Under the pieces are notes generated by a model, which was not told the origin of the DNA, did no database searches, and saw only the letters and a list, made by a program, of their open reading frames with translations. 64,000 bases of DNA from Ligustrum vulgare. Lineage: Eukaryota > Streptophyta > Magnoliopsida > Lamiales > Oleaceae. The stretch spans positions 27,470,513 through 27,534,512 of the forward strand of contig OY743181.1 of NCBI GenBank assembly GCA_963555705.1, written 5' to 3'. Both the position numbers and the translations under genes were made by a program. How positions within the stretch are numbered: position 1 is the first letter of the stretch; the number at the start of each line of letters is the position of its first letter. Below, piece after piece: positions 1 to 13,059 of this stretch.

Positions 1-1273
1 AATAAATAAACATTCCAAGTTTTCATGTGTAAATCTTTTGGCAATAATTCCTCATTCACTGGAAAATGATTTTTCAAGACCAAATGTACCGTGATCGTCT
101 ACCCACGAGTAGAGCGCATTCTAATTATAGTCCATCTAATTTGATTGTCTGGACCCACTTCAATATTTGGTCAAATAATCAATTATTTAATCAATCATTT
201 TCAACAGTCACTTCACGGAGTTGGAGATATTATTACTGGGTTTCCCCTCCCAAGCTTGCACAATTATTTAGGCACCGTTCCGCTGTGATTTAATTTGTCA
301 AATTAATATACTAGAAGACAAAAAAATAATAATAAATTTAATTTACACAATTTTTTAAATCACTTTTTAACTATTTATATTTTTTCTCTCCAATTACATA
401 ATTTTTCAAACCAATTTTTAACCCAACATCTTATCTAAAAAATACAAAGAATTCAACAAAATAAATTAAATTTCCTCCCTCCCGTCGTCGAACAGACACT
501 TTATCAATCATTTCCAACAGTCACTTCACGGAGTTGGAGATATTTGTGGGCTTCCCTTCCCAAGCTTGCATTTTATCAAGCTGGATGCTTTTTAGTATGC
601 ACATTTATATTGTCTTTGATATTATTTAAAATGAATTTTTTTTTAAATAAATAGTGATTTTTTGGAGAAATGATGGTTGAGATTTGATTGACTTTGAGTT
701 TGATTTTTGATGAATGGTTAAAATTGGATACTATTAAAAAAAAATAAAAATTTAATGAAAATCAAACGATGACTTAGCTTTGTTCATCTTTTACAAGCTA
801 GGTTAGTACTAGATATGAGGCAAGTTTGAGGGGTTTTACTATTAAGTTGAATTGTGCACATCCTTTATAATGTTTGATTTCTTAATTTTAATTTGTTGAG
901 AATAAAAAAAATGCGTGCTAAAAAGGAACTTTTCCCTTTATTTTTAATAATTTGGCGGGTTGGCGGGTTTGAAAATTGAAACATAAACCAAATCGTTTAA
1001 GGCATTTTGAAATTTTTCCAAATCAAACCAAATCATTTCACATCGAAAACCCAATCAAATCAAACCATTTGCTGCAGTTTGGTTTGATTTGACAGTTTAT
1101 TTGTTCACCCCTAACTATAGTCAATAATTAACACATCATGAAGTGAAAAAAAAAATGCTTTATATACAAAAATAATATAATTTTCAGTATATTAGAGCGT
1201 TTTTATACAAAGTTAAATCAATAATTTAACTTCTTCTATAATATAGAAGAATAGAGATACCAATAAATTTGTG
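1..1273. other. unresolved spacer left of element A
   Basis: No credible gene. A stretch of about 65 bp occurs twice in direct orientation (about 192-259 and 505-571), sharing the core CAGTCACTTCACGGAGTTGG. Around 1000-1120 there is a run rich in AAACCAAATC and GGTTTGATTTG ending in GTTCACCCCTAAC, which resembles the ends of common plant hAT-type non-autonomous elements, but I could not find a matching second end. At about 1236-1266 there is a 30-bp stretch (TATAATATAGAAGAATAGAG and a few more bases) that recurs beside element B at 32717-32736. The 75-codon open frame at 66-293 has no recognisable motif and is probably chance. Confidence 0.4.
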
Positions 1274-2183
1274 TGTATTGTTGCTAACCGCAAGTGTACG
1301 GATTGCACAAGTAATAAAGTGGATTGAGTCTGAATCTTCCCACAGGGATTGTTTAAATTTTATTTTAGATTATAAACCTTAGCCGGAACTAGAAAAACTA
1401 ACTAAATTAACAATTAAACTAGAAAGCACAAAAATTTGATTTATGAAAACGATGAATTGAACATGTTAAAAATATGAATCAATTTTAATCCTATCATCCA
1501 CATTTTGACTTAGATAATTAACAACGAATTATGGAATATTGAAAATTACTGCTCCTAAAGTTATTTAAGTCCCCTTCGAAGTAATGCATAAAAACCTTTT
1601 CCTAGATGCAAATTAACTATATTTCTATGACAATTAAAACATATAGAAAAACATTAAAGGATTTGTGAACACTTTCAAGGATACAAAGCATATGGTATAT
1701 TTCTATCACCTATTGGACTTGTGGCAATTGATATAAGTTTAATAATCTCCTACTTTTTTGAACATGAAAAATTACCACAAACTCATACAACTAGTGATCA
1801 ACTAATTGCGTGAAAATAAAGAACACATCAATTGCATCAAAAACATATATTGCATAGTGTAAATATTAAGTCAAAACACGCAAAAGATTAAAACTTCATC
1901 ACAATTCTAACAATTAAAAGCCTAGTCTAGATACATGATAGAAAATAAATAACAAGAAAAATAAATGGATGTTACTCCGTTTATTTTCTTGCAATTGTAT
2001 TTTCAATCTTGTTCTTGGCGTTACATGGATTTCTCAATAATTGGATAATGTTTTAGCATGAAATTAACAAGTTGGGAACCCCCAATATGTTTATGCTTTT
2101 AATCCTTTGTATGAGTCAAAATTTGGTTGAAAATCAAGTCAAAATTCATTTTCAAAAGAGTTCCAACCGAACGAGGAAAGTTA

Positions 2184-2500
2184 GGCCCCGTTCTATTTGC
2201 TGTTTTGAACCTGTTTTGAGTTTTCGCTTTTTGGAAATATCGAAAACGCGTTCACTTTACCCATTTTCAGAAACGAGTTTTTCAAAACACCAAAAAAATT
2301 ACAAAGGAAACTCAAAACGAGTTTATTACGTTTTGGATATTTTGTGTTAAAAAGTCCAAAACGATCAAAACGCGCGTCTTGAATTTAATTTTTTTTTTTT
2401 TTTTTTTTTGTAAATGTGAGACACTTCCTTCACTTGAAGTTCTTATATTATTTTGTCATTATATATAGATCCATGTTAATATTTTTTTGTTTTGTGATTT

Positions 2501-2567
<67 letters not shown>

Positions 2568-2660
2568 TAAATGTGAGACACTTATTTCACTTGAAGTTCT
2601 TATGTTATTTTGTCATTATATATAGATCCATGTTAAGATTTTTTTTTTTTTTTTTTGTAA

Positions 2661-2722
<62 letters not shown>

Positions 2723-3017
2723 GTAAAAGTGAGAGATACTTCCTTCACTTGAAGTTCTTATGTTATTTTGTCATTATATATAGATCATGTTAAGATTTTT
2801 TTTTTCGTAAAGGTGAGACACTTCATTCACTTGAAGTTCTTATATTATTTTGTTATTATATATAGATCAATTTTGAAGATTTTTATTTTGTTTTATTTAT
2901 TTATTATTATTATTTTTTTTTTTGTAAAAGTGAGACACTTCCTTCACCTGAAGTTCTTATATTATTTTGTCATTATATATATCCATGTTAAAAAAAAAAT
3001 CTTTTTTTTTGTAATTT

Positions 3018-3111
<94 letters not shown>

Positions 3112-3511
3112 TGTAAATGTGAGACACTTCCTTCACTTGAAATTCTTATGTTATTTTGTCATTATATATAGATTTATGTTAAGATTTTGTTGGTATGTGG
3201 TTAAATTTTTTTTTAGCTGAAACAATATTAATGATGAATTTATTGACATAGAGAACTAACTGATTTATTAACATTAAAATTAATGATATTCAATAAATCA
3301 ATCATTTTTTACATATAAAATATTATAAAATAAATATATCAAAAAATTACAAGGTAAACGTATTTTTCAGTTTTCTATTTTTGAAAACAGTTTTCCAAAA
3401 TCACAAAGAAAACATGTTTTCAGAAATCCCAAAACAAACAACCAAAATCCAAAATTCAAAACAAAATTCAAAACTCAAAATCCAAAATCGAAATACAAAG
3501 AGAACGGCCCC
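2184..3511. mobile_element. PIF/Harbinger-like non-autonomous element (MITE-like) packed with ATT microsatellites
   Basis: The left end GGCCCCGTTCTATTTG and the inverted right end GGGGCCGTTCTCTTTG form imperfect TIRs. The element is flanked by TTA on both sides (2181-2183 and 3512-3514). The partner LTR of element A has a single uninterrupted GTTACC at the matching place (about 11651), which proves an insertion with a 3-bp TTA duplication, the signature of PIF/Harbinger elements. No transposase is encoded. Inside are six direct copies of a roughly 70-bp unit starting GTGAGACACTTCCTTCACTT (starts at 2416, 2573, 2729, 2813, 2930 and 3119), separated by T-tracts and long ATT runs. The poly-leucine open frames here are only translated ATT repeats. 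Confidence 0.75.
2509..3113. repeat. (ATT)n microsatellite tracts
   Basis: Three long ATT/TTA runs at about 2509-2567, 2660-2722 and 3025-3112, plus a short one near 2900. Each follows the same place in the 70-bp unit of the surrounding PIF-like element, so the microsatellite was probably copied together with the unit and then expanded separately. Confidence 0.9.
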
Positions 3512-4165
3512 TTACCTTCCCAAGAGATCTTTTTATCTCTGCACAACATTCAATATTTTGATCATATCTTTCTATTCCCTTATCAGATCGAGATGATTCA
3601 AAGTGCATTAGAAAGATAATTTAAAGGGCTACAATTCTTTGTACAATAGCATTTTCCCAATTAGAACGTTAACTTCCCCAAAATTAGCTCTTAAAGTCTG
3701 ACTAAAAATCTGTCTAGAATATATATTGTGCGATTGGAGTTAATTTATGGTAATATTCTTATCATATTTCATTCCTTTTTAAATTCTACTTACATCTAAT
3801 TGAATCCTAAATATCCTAAAGTATCTTATCGTGGTCCGAATCAATCATTTAATATTTTCAATTTGGTCATTCTTCATTTGGTTCGTACACTTTAGTCCTT
3901 GAGTTTCTGATTTCTTCCAAATTTGATTTCTTTTTCAACTTTTCTTCCAATTGGCACTTTGATTAACTTCATCAACTCTTCTTTGCATATTTAAGTTCTT
4001 TTATCATCCAATTGATTGTTTTTGCTCCAATCCTTTACATTCTCGACTTTAGGATACTTTTTGAATATAAACAAATAACAACAAAATGAACAGCAAACAT
4101 CCTCAAACAAATATATATAATCCTACTTTTAGGATGTAAATAAGTGTACAATAATACACTTATGA

Positions 4166-5529
<1,364 letters not shown>

Positions 5530-5534
5530 AAAAT

Positions 5535-8251
5535 TGTAACACCCCAATTTTAAATGCTTAAAACTAGGCGTGTCAACTCCCATTCACATTTTTATGCGGA
5601 AATAAATCATTTAAGAATATTAAAAAGATCGTTTTTCTATTACACCAATCTATAGAAATTTCGGCAGAGTCTCCTCTATAACTTGGACTTAACCAACCTG
5701 TAAAGGGACATCATACCCAACCTAACAATTTAAAACATCAATCACATCTCAACCACATTCATCATCGCCAAAACCAATTCATTCAATCACAAACTCCTCA
5801 AGCATAAAATTTTCTAAAAATATCAATAGACATTGACAAATGAAATAAGAGGTAATTTAACCTCTAATACGTCACCCATACTTAATCAAAACTAACTCCA
5901 ACCAAACAATTATCAATGATAAATGAATTAAGGAATGATTTAAATGATATCTTAAATAAATTTAACTTTATTAAATAATGGCGACAGCGGGTACTGTCTG
6001 AGTCAACCGCCAAGTGCTCTCCTCTAATCATCTAACTTTCATCACCTGAAATATGGGGAGGGATTGGGGTGAGCTAAAGCCCAGTAAGTAAACTTTATGC
6101 ATGAATGCATGTTTATGACATGAATGCTTTAAAAATTCCATATATGTATCCTCATTTACTTTACTTTCCAGAACATTCGAAACTTTTCAAACTTTCACTT
6201 AACATTTCAAAACTTTCACTTCATTTCCATCGTGAGCTCACTTGGTGTATCTTCTAGTCAATCAGATAACAGTGAGAAATTTCTTATTTGGAACCATATT
6301 AACATTCACATTTTCACCGTAAAGCGGTTTAACATTCACTTTCCCACTGCAAAGCGATTTAACAGTCCACCGTAATACGATTGAACATTCCGTCGCAAAG
6401 CGACTTAATTCGGGTACGCCGGTCCCCCGCGCCCCATTTCTCACTCGCATCTTTTATGAACTAGAAGTACACCCATTCATTTCTTAAAAACTTGGGATAC
6501 ATAACCTTTGAACAAACTTGCACCTTGACACACATTTAAAAACATTTGACTTCCCAATTTCGATGACAATGCATGCTCGATGATGCAATGACATGATAAT
6601 GTGCATGCTTGAACATTCTTCTTAATAACATATACTTTCATAAAGTAAACGAAAATTCATCAGAGCAATTAAGTTGCAAGACAGTCATTTACACATTAAT
6701 TTCACATTTACATTCAACTTTGATAAAAATAGGGGGAAGTTTACTTACCTGAGTTCCTTAGTATTTACCGCCTTTCTTAAATAGCAAGTGGAGGTGTCTT
6801 GATTGCACATGACGTCAATGTACCAAATATCCTAAGTATTCACATTAATCAATAAAGTGCAACTTATAACTCGAATATGTGACCTCACAGTATAACAAAT
6901 GCATTTAACACTACATTTGAGACAAGCAATAAATTTCAATGTATATTAGAAAATCGCTTATCCTTTTTGTGTCAACTAAAAAAATTAAAATTATATAGCT
7001 TAACTTTACTAAATTCAACTAGAAATTTAACTATTAATAAATCTGGAAAAATTAAATTTCCACTTTTAAGAATCAAGGTGAAATAACTGCTGAGTTTCTA
7101 CATTTTGAAATTTGGAATTAGTACGCATTTAAAATTTTACTCTAAACTTTGAAATTATAAAGATAATTCCAAATTAACTAATCGAAGTCAATTGTCAATT
7201 ACACTAATTAAAACTAAATTTCCTAATTCCAAAAATACATTACAAATTTCAATTTAGTTATAAATTCAACAAAACCAATTAATTCAATGAATCCATAAAA
7301 TCTAAAATTATACAATATGACATTACATATCTCAAATTTTCAAATAAAAATTCAAGATTCAAAAAACTCTAATTAAGCCCCAAATCTGAAATTCCTTCAT
7401 ATACTATGCAAGACCCATATTCATATATTTGAAATATGACAATCTACTGTGAAATTGCATATCCATATTACATATATACATCAATACCCACATACATACG
7501 CATTACCAAACCCCAATTTAATGGTATAAGTCGAAATTAAGTAAACTTAAATCTGAAAAATATGAGAAACATCACATATTTACATACACTCAACCTATAT
7601 ACACATTTATGTACACACATCAATACATAGAGATCGGGTGGCGTGTGAAAAATCACGTGTGCGCTGTATTTCTTTACCTTCGGTTGTGTGTGCGTAGGGT
7701 AGGGGAAGGATGTCTTACTGTTGGTGACCAGTGGGTGGGCATCGAAGTCGCCGAGAGGAGTCAGGAGAGCTGAAGGAGAGGCCGAGAGAGAAGAGCGGAG
7801 AGGAGAGGAGAGGTGAGACCGAGAGTTAGCGTGAGGGAGAGAGATGAGAGAATATTTTTTTGGTTTTGATATAAACTTTTGGTAATTTGCAATTTAGTCC
7901 CTCGGTTCTCTCCATGTGCACAAGTTAATTCAAAACTTCTATTTACTTTCCGATTCTCCCTAAACTTTACCCCAAATTTCAAATTTAAGTGCAATTTGGC
8001 CATTTACAAATTTAAATAAATATATAAGTATACTTAGCAAATTAAAAATATAATTAAACATAGAATTGCACGTAACCAAATTATAAACATTTTAATTGGC
8101 ACATTGATCGTGACGGCGTCCAAGTCGTTCCACTGCAAAATAAGTTAAATATGAACAATAATAATAATAATCAATTACATAATTTATAATGGTACCAATA
8201 TAAATTACATGAAATTCAAGAATGCACGTAAAACGAAAAAGTGGTATTACA
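5535..8251. mobile_element. Solo LTR, chromovirus-like (TGTAACACC...GGTATTACA)
   Basis: The 2717-bp segment begins TGTAACACCCC and ends GGTATTACA, the inverted terminal signature common in plant chromovirus LTRs, and is flanked by a perfect 5-bp duplication AAAAT (5530-5534 and 8252-8256). No internal retroviral sequence is present, so it is a solo LTR left by LTR-LTR recombination. It sits inside element A and is therefore younger than A. It contains a purine-rich GAGAG stretch at 7755-7850 followed by CAATTTAGTCCCT, an arrangement also seen in the LTR at 45524-47922. Orientation is not certain without a primer-binding site. Confidence 0.85.
6301..6407. repeat. four-copy short tandem repeat inside the solo LTR
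   Basis: Four diverged units of about 23-30 bp, each starting AACATTC or AACAGTC and ending in a form of GCAAAGCGATTT, at 6301-6330, 6331-6360, 6361-6383 and 6384-6407. It is unusually GC-rich for its surroundings. The 62-codon minus-strand frame over it is a by-product. Confidence 0.7.
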
Positions 8252-8256
8252 AAAAT

Positions 8257-10804
8257 ATTTCAAATTTCTCAAATTTTTATGAATTTTCTACCCCCAAAAT
8301 CAAATGAATGTATAAATTAAAGTACGTGAATGAGATTCTCACCCCAAACTAGAAAGTACATTGTCCTCAATGTATTTCAAAAACATAAATCAAATAAACA
8401 CAAATATGATAAAGAGGGGTTGGGTACTTCTCGGGTTTGGAGAGGTGGTGTTCCCATTTTTTGAAGGTTTGAATTCAATGTTTGTTGGATGAAATAACCA
8501 TTTTCTTTCTTTTCCATGTTTAGATCAAGGTGTCCCACGATGATATATTCCTTGTAAACAAGAAATATTGATCATTAGAAGAATATTTATAATGTAGGAA
8601 CTGAAATAAATGAATACAATACTCCCATACTAGGATATATCAAAAATTTGAATTTTTGAACATGATAGACCATTAATATTCAGCCCTTGACATCATCTTG
8701 AAAAGTGAAAATTTCCAGAGACATGTCTCTGGCATATGAAAATACATAACTTGGTCTACAACATGTTAAAAATTCGGAGTAATTGGAGTTCATTTGGGTC
8801 GTGAAAAGGGATGGTGTAGTAGGTGCAGTGAGGCTGAAAATTAGGTACTGTGGTGTAGTGGTGCCTACAGTGACCATGCAGTGAGGTGCAATGGGATGCA
8901 ATGATGTTTATGTTGAGTTCTATGCCTTAAATTAGTGTAAACTATGAACGAATGATGCACAAATAATGTATAACATGTGTTAAAGGTGACCATCCAAAAA
9001 GATTTACAAAAAGTCAACAAAAATCTTGTTGAATTGTAACATTTTATCGAGCACCTTGTATGAAGAAATAAAAAGAAAATATAGAGTTGGAGACTTGAAT
9101 TAATCCAAATAATTTCACCTAATAACTCAAAACTCAAAACTCCATTTTTACAATTTCACTTTTCACATAAAAATGAAGAACGCAAATATTGAGCAAAATC
9201 TTGTAAAATTTTGAATTAGTCATACTTTGAAATGATTTTGATGTTATGCAAGACATGAATATGAATTAAAATGATGTTCAAACATAATGGAATGGTTGGG
9301 GACTCAATGTTGGGTGATTTGGGAGAAGAAAAACAAGTTGAAAGTGCTTAAAATTAAAAATGATTGCAATTTAAATCAAGTTGCTGATCTGCCCATTTTT
9401 TAACCGCGTGACCACGTGGTTATACAACCGTGTGATCGTGCGGTTGTAACCAGCAGTAACATGAGATTTTTCCATTTTTGAGTTTTGGACTCCATTTTTG
9501 ACCCCTAAATGCCTTCGAATGCATGCAATCAACTTCTAATTATGTCTACATATCCTGTGCTAAGTTCTCATTTTAGCGATTGTGATGATAAACAACGAAA
9601 CAAATAAAAAGAAAGTAAATGCTAAAACATGCTAAAACATGCAAAATAAGTGCAATGATATATTCAATGCAACTAACATGTCAAAATGTGAATTCTAAGC
9701 ATTCTAGTGATCCTAAAATGCAATCTAAAGCAACTAAACAACTAAAAGCAATAAAATAACTCAAAATCATTAAATAAAACAACTAAAGAAAAAGTGTTTG
9801 AGAAGTTGGGTTGCCTCCCAACAAGCGCTTCATTTATAGTCTAGAACTACACTTTTTGGCAATTGATTCACGGGCACCTAAAGAAAGCTTTGGATGCCTT
9901 GCCCATTTTCCTTCGTATAGATTTGTTCTACCCCTCATTTACTCTCCAAAACTAGAAATTGTCTCTCTCCATATTATAGAAAATGTCCATTTTATCAAAT
10001 TAAAATTCAACTATGAAAACTTCCACCTCCTCAATGGATTTAGTCACAAAATCAATTTCTTAACAGTCAATCAAGTCAAAACCATGTAAGTTGATTTCTT
10101 TCTCATTGATGTTCACATCCCCGTTTATCTCCATTTTGATTGATTTTTAATCATCTTCAATTATTTCTTCAATAGTTGACTTGTCTTTGAATTGAATGAC
10201 CAGTTTGTCATCAAATTCCAATGGCAATGACAAGTCTTTCTGGTGAATTCTCTCAAGTGGATTGTAGACCCTTTTTTGAAATTCGTCCCAATACATGGCA
10301 TCTCTAACAAGTATATTATCTCCATCCAACTTGGAAATTTCATGATAATATTTTGTAATTACCTTTTAATTCATTAGTGGAGGACTGTCTCCCACAAGAT
10401 TGATGATCTCATCCCAATCATTCGGTACAAAATCTCCCACTAGCATTTTGCCTTCATCTGATCTGTCAATTGCTTGTTTTCAACATTTCAAGTATCGTCT
10501 AAATGTAATAAGTTTCGGCATAAGCAAACTATTGCCCGAATGCAAGCATTGTCCATTACAAAGCATCTTGTAGCAAAATTCACAACTTGGATATGCTCCA
10601 AGCATGTCTTCATAACTCATGTTGAGATTGTTTATTGTAAGCCAATGATAGAATCAATTATACTTATATAGAAAACCAAAGATAAAGAGGCTCAAAATTG
10701 TAGTGGGTAACAAAAAGTGACAAAAACTAAAAAATAAAAGTAAAAGTAAAACAATAAAAAGTCCGAATTAGTGAAATTAATCTAAAAATAAATTTAAACT
10801 ACAA
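8257..10804 (-). other. Element A internal region, part 2 (gag/pol largely deleted)
   Basis: The motif GGTTGCCTCCCAAC at about 9807-9822 is the reverse complement of the GGGAGGCAACCCA sequence found just after pol in Athila-type elements; matching motifs lie at 21684 in C and 39080 in B. From there to 8257 is 3' noncoding sequence with no gene. Between 9830 and 10804 only about 1 kb is left where gag, protease, RT and integrase should be. A minus-strand open stretch (10147-10343, with DNILVRDAMYWDEFQKR) is probably protein-coding debris, but I cannot assign it to a domain. Confidence 0.55.
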
Positions 10805-10822
10805 TCTCAGTCAACGGCGCCA
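10805..10822 (-). other. primer-binding site of element A (tRNA-Asp type)
   Basis: The minus strand reads TGGCGCCGTTGACTGAG, matching the first 11 bases of TGGCGCCGTTGCCGGGGA, which is complementary to the 3' end of plant tRNA-Asp. It lies a few bases inside the 5' LTR end (10829), as expected. Confidence 0.8.
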
Positions 10823-10828
10823 AAAGCT

Positions 10829-12301
10829 TTTTGCTAACCACAAATGCATGGATCACACAAGTAATAAAGTGGATTTGAGTTCAGATATCCTACCCGCAGG
10901 GATTTTGTACATTTTATTTTAGATTATATTTCTTAACCGGAACTAGAAAAAGCTTTAAATTTGAGAATTTTGAATTAAATCTAAATTAACAATCAAACTA
11001 GAAAGTACTAAATCTTGATTTATGAAAACAATGAACTGAACATGTTAGAATTATGAATCCATTTTAATCCTGTCATCCACATTTTGACTTAGATAATTAA
11101 CAACAAATTATGGGGTATTGAAAATCCGTATTCCTAAAGTTATTTAAGTCCCCTTTCGGGTGATGTATAAAATTATTTTCCTACATACTAATTGACTATA
11201 TTTCTATGACAATTAAAATATATAGAAAAAAATTAAAGGATTTGTAAATACTTTCAAGGATAACACAATTAATTGCATGAAAATAAAGAACACATATCAA
11301 TTGCATCAAACCCATAAATTGCATAATGTAAATATCAAGTCAAAACATGGAATCAAAAAATTCAAACTTCATCACAATTATGACAATTCAAATCATAGCC
11401 TAGATACATGATAGAAAAAAATAGCAAGAAAAATAAATGGATATCACCTCGTTCATCTTCTTGCAATTGTATCTTCAATCTTGTTCTTGGCGTTGGATGG
11501 ATTCCTCAACAATTGGACAGTGTTTTAGCATGAAATTAACAAGTTGGGAACCCTAATGTGTTTCTACTATTCATCCTTTGTAAAAGTCAATAATTGGTTG
11601 AAAATCACGTTCGGATTGATTTCCAAAAAAGTTCCAACCAAGCAACAAAAGTTACCTTCGTGGGAGATCTTTTTGTCTCTGCACATCATTTGGTATTTTG
11701 ATCATATCTTTCTATTCTCTTATCCGATTGAGGTGATTAAAAGTGCGTTAGAAACATAACTAAAGGGATATAATTCTTCCTAGAATAGGACTTCCCAATT
11801 TTAATGTTTACTACCCACAAATTAGCTCTCAAAGTCCTACTAAAAATCTGTCCAAAATCTTGTGTGATTGAAATTAATTTATGCTAATATTCTTATCATA
11901 TTTTATTCCTTTTTGACTTCTACTTAAATCCAGTTGACTCCTTAAATCCTCAAGTATCTTATCGTGGTCCGAATCAACCATTTAATAATTTCAATTTGGT
12001 CCTTCTTCATTTGATTCTTACACTTTAGTCCTTGAGCATCTGATTTCTTCAAAATTTTATTTCTTTTTCGAATTTTCTTCCAATTGACACTTTTATTAAC
12101 TTCATCAACTCTTCTTTGCATACTTAAGTTCTTTTATAATCCAATTGATTGTTTTTACTCCAATTCCTTTACATTCTCGATTTTGGGATATTTTTTTAAA
12201 TATAAACAAATAACAACAAAATGAAAAGCAAATATTCTCAAAAAAATATATATAAAATTCTACTTTTAGAATGTAAATAAGTGTATAAGATACACTTATC
12301 A
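10829..12301 (-). repeat. 5' LTR of element A
   Basis: 1473 bp on the minus strand from TGATAAGTGTA (12301) to GGTTAGCAAAA (10829). It is the uninterrupted partner of 1279-4165. The first 25 bases carry a perfect stem, ATAAGTGTAT with ATACACTTAT around CTT. Confidence 0.8.
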
Positions 12302-12306
12302 TATAT

Positions 12307-13054
12307 TATTATGAACCAAAGTCCCATATTTAAGAGGAATAAGATATACACAAAGTAATAATAGGGTTATAGGTGTACAACTATCATTCACTAATACAAT
12401 ATAATGTTTACAACAATCTCCGTTGAATGAGATATTACAAAATATTTGCCTTGTTAAAACATTATTTGATAAAAACCCAATGGGACAAAAATATCAAACG
12501 AAGGAAAAAGAGTACAGTTATTCTTGGAGTATTTAGATAAATACTGCCTCATTAAAACCTCGTCAGAAAAACCAAAATAGGATAAAACCTCGACTAAGAA
12601 AAAAGAGTGCATCTACTCCCCTTGATGTTGATCACTGTAAATCATTGATTCACCACATCCCAATCTTTTAAACCTATTTCTTGAGTCACTTGAGTGAATT
12701 TGTTGAGAATTCTGGAGTATTTTGACGCTACTTCATTAAAATCTTGTCAGAAAAACTAGTGGGACAAAACCTAACTGAAGGAAAAAGAGTACAACCACTC
12801 CCCATGATTCAATATGTATTGAATCATCCAGATAGAAACTCTCCCCGATTCAATCTGTATTGAATCATTCATATCTTAGTCTCTTAAGGAGTCTCGTATA
12901 AGAGAATATATCAATATATATATGGGAATGTATGATTTATATGTTATGGTGATCAAAAAAATCATAAAAATATTCTCCATGTAATATCATTTTATAAAGA
13001 AATGCCTCATTATTACTTGAGATTTGTATATCATGTTTATCAATTTCTCAAGTG
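12307..13054 (-). mobile_element. Copia-like noncoding fragment with three 65-bp direct repeats
   Basis: No open frame. Three diverged direct repeats begin at about 12450, 12545 and 12727. Each has a TTAAAACxTxGTCAGAAAAAC-like part, then GGGACAAAA, then GAAGGAAAAAGAGTAC. This block, read on the minus strand, resembles sequence near the 3' end of several plant Copia elements. That family link is from memory of such elements, not from an alignment. Element C separates it from a probable second part at 28533-32732. Confidence 0.4.
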
Positions 13055-13059
13055 TCTTT

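Larger units (their letters stand above)
1279..4165 (-). repeat. 3' LTR of element A, with nested insertion
   Basis: On the minus strand it starts at 4165 (TGATAAG-like, here TCATAAG) and ends near 1279 (GGTTAGCAACA). It aligns along its length to the LTR at 10829-12301, for example through the shared segments around 1283-1400 and 10833-10950 and around 3515-4165 and 11650-12301. Without the inserted 1328-bp element and its duplicated TTA it is about 1.56 kb, against 1473 bp for the partner. The first bases form a hairpin built on AAGTGTA and TACACTT. Confidence 0.75.

Noticed and set aside
66..293. 75-codon open frame near the left edge
   Set aside because: No motif, and half of it lies in a local direct repeat.
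2416..3220. leucine-rich membrane-like open frames
   Set aside because: The leucine runs are ATT repeats, and FVIIY repeats come from the copied 70-bp unit; the frames are not conserved between units.
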